A stretch of DNA of 10,318 nt from CAYXGE01 sp964464435 (GTDB lineage: Bacteria > Pseudomonadota > Gammaproteobacteria > Burkholderiales > Methylophilaceae). Below are positions 5,502-10,318 of this stretch, piece by piece; within the stretch, counting starts at the first letter, position 1, and every line of letters starts with the position of its first letter. The DNA is taken from assembly GCA_964464435.1 (NCBI GenBank), contig CAYXGE010000065.1, positions 1-10,318 on the forward strand, given 5' to 3'. The notes under the pieces are model-generated. The model was not told the DNA's origin. It made no database searches and saw nothing but the letters and a program-made list of their open reading frames with translations. Position numbers and translations under genes: made by a program.

Positions 5502-7426
5502 GCCACTTTTTCTGCAGCTTTATTTTTAGCTTTACGCTTAATGTATACCAATAGAAGCGACACCGCAGCTGGGGTAATTCCAGATATTCTGCTTGCTTGG
5601 CCTAGGGTTTCAGGTTTATGCAATTGTAATTTTTGCATCGCCTCTATAGATAAGCCTTGCACCTCTTTGTAATCAATATCGACTGGCAGTCGAGTGTTCT
5701 CACTGGCGCGTTGGCGCTCAATTTCTTCTGCTTGGCGGTCTATATAGCCTTGATATTTTGCAGCAATCTCTACTTGCTCACGTACTTGGTCGGCCATGTC
5801 GCCCATGGCTTCTAGGCTTGAGGGTGCGTTATCTGCATTAGCTAGCGGCAAACTTAATAAAGCTTCATAACTCACATCTGGACGACGCAATAATTCAAAA
5901 AGCGAGTATTCGTGATCTATCGCCTTGCCCAACACACGCAAGGCGTCTTCTGGCGGCAAGGTTTCTGGGCGCACAAAACTGCGCTTTAATCGTTCTTGCT
6001 CTTTGGCAATCGCTTCTTGTTTACGACTAAACGCTTCCCAACGCACATCATCCACCAAGCCTAATTGACGGCCCATCTCTGTGAGACGCATATCAGCATT
6101 GTCTTCACGCAGCTGCAAACGATACTCGGCGCGGCTTGTAAACATGCGGTAGGGCTCGCTCACGCCATTGGTGATTAAATCATCCACCAACACGCCCATA
6201 TAGGCTTGATCTCGGCTTGGGCACCAACCTTCCTGCTCATTGGCATACAAGGCGGCATTTGCACCAGCTAACAAGCCTTGCGCAGCGGCTTCTTCATACC
6301 CTGTGGTGCCATTGATTTGCCCAGCAAAGAACAAGCCTTGCACTGCCTTGGTTTCTAAAGTGCTTTTTAATCCGCGCGGATCATAGTAGTCATACTCAAT
6401 GGCATAGCCTGGGCGCAAAATATGGGCATTCTCTAAGCCTTTAATTGAACGTACCAAAGCAAACTGAATATCAAACGGTAAGCTAGTAGAAATACCGTTG
6501 GGGTAGATTTCATGGGTATTTAAGCCCTCAGGCTCTAAAAACAACTGGTGCGATTCTTTATCAGCAAAACGATGAATTTTATCTTCTACGCTCGGGCAAT
6601 AGCGCGGACCAACCCCTTCAATCACCCCTGTATACATGGGCGAGCGGTCCAGACCGCTACGTATAATCTCATGCGTACGCTCATTGGTATGCGTTATCCA
6701 GCAGGGTAGTTGCGCAGGATGTTGCGATGCATTACCTAAGAACGAAAACACTGGCACTGGGGTATCGCCTGGTTGCACTGTCATCACACTATAATCAATA
6801 GTGCGGCCATCTATGCGGGGCGGTGTACCCGTTTTTAAACGCCCAGCTGGCAAACCAATTTCACGTAAGCGCGCGGCCAATGAAATAGCAGGGGGGTCAC
6901 CGGCACGGCCGGCACTATAATTTTGCAAACCTACATGTATCAAGCCACCTAAAAATGTACCTGCGGTCAGCACCACTGATTTTGCGCCAAATCTTAAGCC
7001 AATCTGCGTAACCACACCAACGGCTTTATCACCTTCTAAAATGATGTCATCCACCGCCTGTTGAAATAACCACAAATTAGGTTGATTCTCTAACCGATGA
7101 CGAATAGCTGCCTTATAAAGGATGCGGTCAGCCTGCGCACGTGTAGCGCGCACCGCAGGACCTTTACTGGAATTTAAAATACGAAACTGAATGCCACCTT
7201 CATCGGTAGCGGCCGCCATTGCGCCACCTAAAGCATCCACTTCTTTTACCAAATGCCCTTTACCAATACCCCCAATACTAGGGTTGCAAGACATTTGACC
7301 CAATGTTTCAATATTGTGCGTAAGCAGTAAAGTTTTGCGCCCCATACGTGCACTAGCCAGCGCGGCTTCTGTGCCAGCATGACCGCCACCTACTACAATC
7401 ACATCAAATTGTTCGCTATATTGCAT
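5498..7426 (-). CDS. mnmG: tRNA uridine-34 5-carboxymethylaminomethyl modification enzyme, FAD subunit MnmG (GidA)
   Basis: MnmG works with MnmE to put the (carboxymethyl)aminomethyl group on C5 of wobble uridine in tRNAs reading NNA/NNG codons, using FAD, NADH and methylene-tetrahydrofolate. The 642-residue product is full length (E. coli 629). An N-terminal Rossmann FAD motif VVGGGHAGTEAA spans 11-22. Cys47 in SCNPSIGGIGKGHL and Cys277 in PRYCPSVEDKI are the two conserved cysteines, at the same numbering as in E. coli. A second FAD-contact segment, FAGQINGTTGYEEAAAQGL, covers 367-385. The C-terminal helical region (about 560-630) binds MnmE and tRNA. No strong Shine-Dalgarno is visible before the ATG. 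A promoter candidate lies just upstream, making this the first gene of the mnmG-rsmG-parA-parB unit. Its partner mnmE is about 2 kb away. Confidence 0.98.
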   Translation of the reverse strand: MQYSEQFDVIVVGGGHAGTEAALASARMGRKTLLLTHNIETLGQMSCNPSIGGIGKGHLVKEVDALGGAMAAATDEGGIQFRILNSSKGPAVRATRAQADRILYKAAIRHRLENQPNLWLFQQAVDDIILEGDKAVGVVTQIGLRFGAKSVVLTAGTFLGGLIHVGLQNYSAGRAGDPPAISLAARLREIGLPAGRLKTGTPPRIDGRTIDYSVMTVQPGDTPVPVFSFLGNASQHPAQLPCWITHTNERTHEIIRSGLDRSPMYTGVIEGVGPRYCPSVEDKIHRFADKESHQLFLEPEGLNTHEIYPNGISTSLPFDIQFALVRSIKGLENAHILRPGYAIEYDYYDPRGLKSTLETKAVQGLFFAGQINGTTGYEEAAAQGLLAGANAALYANEQEGWCPSRDQAYMGVLVDDLITNGVSEPYRMFTSRAEYRLQLREDNADMRLTEMGRQLGLVDDVRWEAFSRKQEAIAKEQERLKRSFVRPETLPPEDALRVLGKAIDHEYSLFELLRRPDVSYEALLSLPLANADNAPSSLEAMGDMADQVREQVEIAAKYQGYIDRQAEEIERQRASENTRLPVDIDYKEVQGLSIEAMQKLQLHKPETLGQASRISGITPAAVSLLLVYIKRKAKNKAAEKVA

Positions 7427-7460
7427 AAAATTACGATTTTAGCCTTAAATAAGACCTCGC

Positions 7461-7489
7461 ATTTTACTTCAAAATTGGCTTTACGTCAT
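7461..7489 (-). promoter_or_regulatory. Putative sigma70 promoter for mnmG-rsmG-parAB
   Basis: On the minus strand, ATGACG (7489-7484, four of six to -35) is separated by 17 bp from TAAAAT (7466-7461, five of six to -10). The predicted start near 7454 leaves about 28 nt before the mnmG ATG. The match is moderate in AT-rich DNA, so this is a candidate only. Confidence 0.45.
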
Positions 7490-7513
7490 TGTTTTATCAA
7501 TCTTTTAACCATC

Positions 7514-7543
7514 TGATACAGCTATCTAACAGCTTGTAATAAT
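7514..7543 (+). promoter_or_regulatory. Putative extended -10 promoter for the cytochrome c''/b operon
   Basis: CTGATA (7514-7519, four of six to -35) and AATAAT (7538-7543, five of six to -10) are 18 bp apart. The -10 is preceded by TG plus one base (7535-7537), the extended -10 signature. The start would be near 7550, giving a leader of about 145 nt. It faces away from the mnmG promoter. No clear FNR or other regulator site was recognised. Confidence 0.35.
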
Positions 7544-7630
7544 TGATTAACACTGCTGGCATAGAATTCGCTTGCAATTGATTTAAGAAAAAAGACAAAT
7601 CTCTTTAACATTGAAGATTTACGCTTTTAT

Positions 7631-7663
7631 TGCCGATAAACAAAGGTCGATTCGGCATTTTTT
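7631..7663 (+). terminator. Terminator-like hairpin in the leader of the cytochrome c'' gene
   Basis: TGCCGA (7631-7636) pairs with TCGGCA (7652-7657) across a 15-nt loop and is followed at once by six Ts (7658-7663). This has the layout of an intrinsic terminator, though the stem is short and the loop large. There is no plus-strand gene upstream, because mnmG diverges. It may therefore act as an attenuator within the 5' leader or end a short leader RNA. It lies 32 nt before the ATG. Confidence 0.4.
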
Positions 7664-7695
7664 AATAACAATGATTGATTACTTGGAGTATTAAC

Positions 7696-8148
7696 ATGAA
7701 AAAAACTCACTTCGCTTTAATGGCATTACTTGGTTTAACAACAAGTTTAACCAGCGTTACAGCAAATGCTACTGTAGCTAACGCAGAAAAACTAGTGACC
7801 ATTTATACAGAGCTCGCCAAACACGAAAACAAAGAATACAAAGGGCCAACTGCAACCGATGGTAAATTCTTTTACAACCGTAAAATTAAACTAGGCAATG
7901 GTAAAGAAACTGCATGCGCCTCTTGCCACACTGCCAACCCTGCAGATAATGGTAAACACATTGTGACTGGCAAAGCCATTCGCCCTTTATCACCTGCTGT
8001 GAATGAAAAACGCTTTAGTGATTTTGAAAATGTTGAAAAGAAATTTTCCAAACACTGTAAAGATATTATTGGTAGTGACTGTACAGCCGCTGAAAAAGCC
8101 AGCTACATTACCTACTTGTTAACTGAAAAAACACCTACTGCAAAATAA
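7696..8148 (+). CDS. Periplasmic monohaem cytochrome c'' (SHP/DUF1924-type)
   Basis: This 150-residue precursor has a Sec signal peptide (KK, hydrophobic core, likely cleavage after Ala25 in TANA) and a mature part of about 125 residues. It resembles cytochrome c'' of Methylophilus methylotrophus as recalled: NAEKL near the mature start, TDGKFFYNRK, the haem-attachment motif CASCH (precursor 74-78), HIVTGK, and KHCKDIIGSDC near the C-terminus. In mature numbering, His53 and His95 would be the axial ligands, and Cys96-Cys104 the disulfide pair next to the detachable ligand. The family shows redox-linked loss of one histidine and proton uptake; its physiological role is unsettled. ATG 7696 is chosen over the upstream TTG (7675) because GGAG (7685-7688) lies seven bases before it and the signal peptide then begins normally. 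The stop overlaps the next start as TAATG. Confidence 0.9.
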   Translation: MKKTHFALMALLGLTTSLTSVTANATVANAEKLVTIYTELAKHENKEYKGPTATDGKFFYNRKIKLGNGKETACASCHTANPADNGKHIVTGKAIRPLSPAVNEKRFSDFENVEKKFSKHCKDIIGSDCTAAEKASYITYLLTEKTPTAK

Positions 8149-8759
8149 TGCAAAAACATGATGTAAACGCACAAGCAAAAGCACCCGCACAACAATATGT
8201 ATGGGACTTGTTTGTGCGTGTTTTTCATTGGTCATTAGTTGTTGCATTCACCGTGGCGTTTTATTACCACGACTCAGAATGGGATAGGTTAAAACACGTT
8301 TATGCTGGTTACACGGTTGCTGGTTTATTAGTTTCTCGCATTATTTGGGGCTTTATGCGCACTGGTTATGCCAGCTTTAGAAGCTTTCCACCCAATCCTG
8401 TCGGGGCTTTTAAATATATGGTGAACACAATCAAAGGCCATGCAAGACGCTTTAAAGGGCACAATCCAGCTGGATCACTCGTCATTTATGCCATGCTAAT
8501 ACTAGGTATAACTACAGTGATATCTGGCTATTTGGTATTTAATGATGGCTGGCTAATCGACAATACTTATTTACTTCAAGATATACACTTTTATGCCTCT
8601 TGGTCTTGGCTAGGTTTAGTTGTCATGCACGTAATTGCAGTAGTGTTAGAAAGTATTATTCACAAAGACAACCTAATACGCGCAATGATTACAGGCTGCA
8701 AAAGAAGGTCTTTACGTAAAGAAAAAAGCTATTTTTTAAATAAATTAAGTCATCATTAG
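8148..8759 (+). CDS. Cytochrome b561-family di-haem membrane protein, partner of cytochrome c''
   Basis: This 203-residue membrane protein has four hydrophobic helices (about 27-42, 51-70, 108-130 and 148-171). Its histidine pattern is that of the bacterial b561/hydrogenase-type cytochrome b family: His27 in RVFHWSL, His50 in KHVYAGY, His147 in DIHFYASW and His161 in VVMHVIAV. These probably ligate two b haems. GHNPAGS (104-110), between helices 2 and 3, is also typical. The C-terminus is short and basic, and probably cytoplasmic. The start overlaps the cytochrome c'' stop by one base (TAATG). I infer that it oxidises membrane quinol and passes electrons to, or takes them from, the periplasmic c''. 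Pairing of SHP-type cytochromes with b561-type genes is known in other proteobacteria. The natural substrate cannot be read from sequence. Confidence 0.9.
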   Translation: MQKHDVNAQAKAPAQQYVWDLFVRVFHWSLVVAFTVAFYYHDSEWDRLKHVYAGYTVAGLLVSRIIWGFMRTGYASFRSFPPNPVGAFKYMVNTIKGHARRFKGHNPAGSLVIYAMLILGITTVISGYLVFNDGWLIDNTYLLQDIHFYASWSWLGLVVMHVIAVVLESIIHKDNLIRAMITGCKRRSLRKEKSYFLNKLSHH

Positions 8760-8810
8760 TTAAAAAATAAACTTAGTTGACACGCCATTATCAATTTCCC
8801 CTCCATTGAG

Positions 8811-8834
8811 CCCGCAACATGCGGGTCTTTTTTT
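8811..8834 (+). terminator. Intrinsic terminator of the cytochrome c''/b operon
   Basis: CCCGCA (8811-8816) and TGCGGG (8820-8825) form a GC-rich six-pair stem with a tight ACA loop, followed by a seven-T tract (8828-8834). It lies about 50 bp after the cytochrome b stop and before the yegP promoter, so yegP is a separate unit. Confidence 0.88.
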
Positions 8835-8849
8835 GATTTCAAAGTGATT

Positions 8850-8865
8850 TGTTTCACGTGAAACC
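8850..8865. promoter_or_regulatory. parS centromere site (intergenic)
   Basis: TGTTTCACGTGAAACC contains the perfect 14-bp palindrome GTTTCACGTGAAAC and matches the bacterial parS consensus TGTTTCACGTGAAACA at 15 of 16 positions. ParB is encoded about 4.6 kb away. The site lies 15 bp after the upstream terminator T tract and 25 bp before the -35 of the yegP promoter, so ParB binding or spreading could affect that promoter. Confidence 0.9.
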
Positions 8866-8890
8866 ACTGCATTTGTTTACGATTATGCAA

Positions 8891-8920
8891 TTGACTTTGT
8901 CTTAAACTCAGGTCTATAGT
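8891..8920 (+). promoter_or_regulatory. Sigma70 promoter of yegP
   Basis: TTGACT (8891-8896, five of six) and TATAGT (8915-8920, five of six) are separated by 18 bp. The start would be near 8927, leaving a leader of about 65 nt before the ATG at 8992. It is the best promoter match in the window. Confidence 0.7.
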
Positions 8921-8991
8921 AGTGCATTGGCTCAAAGCAGTCAGTAAAAGCAAAGACTTTTAGACTCATTAACGCTCACGGGAGAATTAAT

Positions 8992-9327
8992 ATGGCGGGT
9001 AAATTTGAATTAAAAACAGCAAAAAGCGGTCAATTTCACTTTAATCTTTTAGCTGGTAACGGCCAAATTATTTTACAATCTGAAATGTATGAGAGCAAGG
9101 CCAGCGCTTTAAATGGTATTGAATCAATTAAGAAAAATGCTAGCATGGATGAACGTTTTGACCGTTTAGTATCAAAATCTGGCAAACCATACTTTGTGAT
9201 TAAAGCTGGTAACCATCAAGTGATTGGTCAAAGCCAACAATATGAAAGCGATGCAGGCCGAGATAACGGTATTGAATCAGTTAAAAAGAATGCGCCAGAA
9301 GCTGAAGTGGTTGATTTAACAGCTTAA
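8992..9327 (+). CDS. yegP: YegP-family (DUF1508) small protein with two tandem repeats
   Basis: The 111-residue soluble protein consists of two alignable 47-residue repeats, 4-50 and 55-101. Each has the DUF1508 pattern: Lys-Ser-Gly followed by strands (FHFNLLAGNGQII and YFVIKAGNHQVI), then a Tyr-Glu-Ser turn and the NGIESIKKNA / NGIESVKKNA helix end. There is no signal peptide or membrane helix, so it is probably cytoplasmic. The family is widespread in proteobacteria, and its molecular function is unknown to me. A good Shine-Dalgarno GGAG (8981-8984) lies seven bases before the ATG. It has its own promoter and a terminator on each side, and so is a single-gene unit. The gene symbol follows the E. 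coli homologue family. Confidence 0.88.
   Translation: MAGKFELKTAKSGQFHFNLLAGNGQIILQSEMYESKASALNGIESIKKNASMDERFDRLVSKSGKPYFVIKAGNHQVIGQSQQYESDAGRDNGIESVKKNAPEAEVVDLTA
9112..9140 (+). repeat. First copy of the repeat encoding NGIES(I/V)KKNA in yegP
   Basis: The segment is repeated at 9265-9293 with 25 of 29 bases identical by eye. All four differences are at third codon positions or conservative. It marks the internal duplication of the DUF1508 unit at the DNA level. Confidence 0.8.
9265..9293 (+). repeat. Second copy of the repeat in yegP
   Basis: Partner of 9112-9140. It encodes NGIESVKKNA in the second DUF1508 unit. Confidence 0.8.
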
Positions 9328-9346
9328 CTTTTGGTGTCTTTGAAAT

Positions 9347-9374
9347 AAAAAAGGCGCGTTATGCGCCTTTTTTT
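9347..9374. terminator. Bidirectional terminator between yegP and mnmE
   Basis: GGCGC (9353-9357) and GCGCC (9363-9367) form a stem flanked by an A tract on the left and a seven-T tract on the right. The structure therefore works as an intrinsic terminator on either strand. It sits between the convergent ends of yegP (stop 9327) and mnmE (stop at 9394-9396), as expected. Confidence 0.88.
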
Positions 9375-9393
9375 ATTGCCTTAAATGATGCAT

Positions 9394-10318
9394 TTACTTG
9401 CCTATACAAAACTTAGAAAAGATTTCACCCAATAAATCATCGGGCGTAAATTCACCCGTAATTGAGCTGAGCGCGTTTTGTGCCAATCTTAACTCTTCTG
9501 CTACCAATTCTGGTTGCGCCATTAACTGCGCCGCTTGTGTTAATTTTACATCAACTGTTTCTAAGGCTTGCACATGACGCGCGCGCGCCATGAATACACC
9601 TTCACCACTCGGCTGCCAGCCCGCAACTTTTAGCAAATGTTCTTTTAAAAGGGTAAGACCATCACCTTGTTTTGCAGAGAGATAAATATGTGTTTCATCG
9701 TCTATTTGCGAAATTTTTGCTGTTTCACGTGAAACATCAATTTTATTATGTATCCATATTTTGGTAATTTCTTGCGGCAAGCGCGCTAAAATCGATTTTT
9801 CTGTTTCGGTAATACCATGAGCTGCATCAACCAATAATAATGCGATATTGGCGTTTTCTAGAGCTCGCCATGTTCTGGCAATACCAAATTTTTCTACTTC
9901 ATCGTCGGTTTCTCGTAAGCCAGCAGTATCAATCACGTGTAAAGGTACACCATTTATTTGAATTGCACTTTTTATTGTGTCTCGCGTTGTACCTGCAATT
10001 GAAGTCACAATTGCAACTTCTTCGCCAGCTAAGCGATTCATTAAGCTTGATTTACCAACATTAGGTTGTCCTACCAAAACTACGGTAAGGCCCTCTCGCA
10101 ATAAGTTACCTTGCTTAGCATTAATAAACACCTGCTGAAGCTCATGATGAATAGCAGAAAGCTTTTCTGCTACCCGTCCTTGGGTAATAAAGTCGATGTC
10201 TTCTTCAGGAAAATCTAAGCAGGCTTCAAGATACATACGAAGCTCTACGAGTCTTGTAAGTAAACTCTGTATACGATTTGAAAACTGGCCTGAAAGTGAA
10301 CGTACTGCGCTTCTTGCT
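9394..10318 (-). CDS. mnmE: tRNA modification GTPase MnmE (TrmE), lacking its N-terminus at the right window edge
   Basis: MnmE is the folate- and GTP-binding partner of MnmG in wobble-uridine modification. The last 307 residues are visible; about 140 N-terminal residues (the formyl-THF-binding domain) lie beyond the window. The frame stays open through the right edge (ARSAVRSLSGQF before RMYLEACLDFPEEDIDF), so the Met at 10236 is internal. G-domain motifs are G1 GQPNVGKSS, G2 GTTRDT, G3 DTAGLRET, G4 NKID and G5 SAK. The C-terminus ends FCIGK, with the conserved catalytic-region cysteine. A perfect parS site is embedded just after G4, where it encodes VSRET. The gene is convergent with yegP and co-directional with mnmG. 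Confidence 0.97.
   Translation of the reverse strand, partial: ARSAVRSLSGQFSNRIQSLLTRLVELRMYLEACLDFPEEDIDFITQGRVAEKLSAIHHELQQVFINAKQGNLLREGLTVVLVGQPNVGKSSLMNRLAGEEVAIVTSIAGTTRDTIKSAIQINGVPLHVIDTAGLRETDDEVEKFGIARTWRALENANIALLLVDAAHGITETEKSILARLPQEITKIWIHNKIDVSRETAKISQIDDETHIYLSAKQGDGLTLLKEHLLKVAGWQPSGEGVFMARARHVQALETVDVKLTQAAQLMAQPELVAEELRLAQNALSSITGEFTPDDLLGEIFSKFCIGK
9721..9736. promoter_or_regulatory. parS centromere site inside mnmE
   Basis: TGTTTCACGTGAAACA is a perfect 16-of-16 match to the parS consensus and a full palindrome. In the mnmE frame it reads GTT TCA CGT GAA ACA, Val-Ser-Arg-Glu-Thr, directly after the NKID motif. It lies about 870 bp from the intergenic parS. Together they would form the ParB loading region next to the origin. 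Confidence 0.93.

Noticed and set aside
7675..7695. Upstream TTG start adding seven residues to cytochrome c''
   Set aside because: The added residues would precede a normal KK signal peptide start, and the Shine-Dalgarno GGAG is positioned for ATG 7696.
7427..7695. Possible origin or small gene in the 269-bp divergent spacer
   Set aside because: No DnaA-box cluster, no coding frame with a ribosome site and no tRNA fold were seen; only promoter candidates and the leader hairpin.
8777..8782. Perfect -35 hexamer TTGACA after the cytochrome b gene
   Set aside because: No -10-like hexamer lies 16-19 bp downstream (CCTCCA region), and a strong terminator follows at once, so it is probably chance.
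8756..8953. Minus-strand open frame of 65 codons containing FHVKQ
   Set aside because: It crosses a terminator, a parS and a promoter. FHVKQ is simply the reverse-frame reading of the parS palindrome. No Shine-Dalgarno or homology is recognised.
9936..9941. Additional CACGTG in mnmE
   Set aside because: Only the central hexamer fits; the flanking TTT/AAA arms of parS are absent, so it is not a third parS.

Overview
This window looks like the replication-origin-proximal region of a betaproteobacterial chromosome, most likely a methylotroph of the Methylophilaceae (Methylotenera/Methylophilus type). Two things suggest this. The gene order mnmE ... mnmG-rsmG-parA-parB-atpI-atpB-atpE-atpF-atpH-atpA is the conserved order next to oriC in beta/gammaproteobacteria. 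The haem protein at 7696-8148 also closely resembles, from memory, cytochrome c'' of Methylophilus methylotrophus. The DNA is moderately AT-rich. A run of exactly 100 Ns shows that it comes from a scaffolded draft assembly.

Layout on the minus strand, read right to left. The 3' two thirds of mnmE (9394 to the right edge) comes first. After the inserted plus-strand block there is a long co-directional run: mnmG, rsmG (4-nt ATGA overlap), parA (1-nt TAATG overlap; interrupted by the N gap) and parB. A promoter then opens the F1Fo ATP synthase operon atpI-atpB-atpE-atpF-atpH-atpA, and the window ends in atpA just before its P-loop. These genes cover wobble-uridine tRNA modification (MnmE+MnmG), 16S rRNA G527 methylation (RsmG), chromosome segregation (ParA, ParB, parS) and proton-driven ATP synthesis.

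Layout on the plus strand. A 1.65-kb block between mnmG and mnmE runs against the rest. It holds a cytochrome c''-like periplasmic haem protein and a four-helix di-haem cytochrome b561 (1-nt TAATG overlap), which probably form one quinol-to-periplasm electron-transfer pair. A strong terminator and a separately promoted small YegP/DUF1508 protein made of two repeats follow. A bidirectional terminator separates it from mnmE.

The most informative non-coding signals are two parS sites (ParB-binding palindromes). One is at 8850-8865 in the intergenic DNA before yegP. The other, a perfect 16-mer at 9721-9736, lies inside the mnmE coding sequence. Others are a 10-bp-stem RNA hairpin just after atpE, a U-rich leader before atpE, a terminator-like hairpin in the long leader of the cytochrome c'' gene, and an inverted repeat flanking the -10 of the proposed atp promoter. 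I see no mobile element, CRISPR array, tRNA or rRNA gene. I also see no clearly new multi-gene system: most of the window is a conserved housekeeping locus, and the novelty is in the regulatory DNA and the inserted cytochrome pair.
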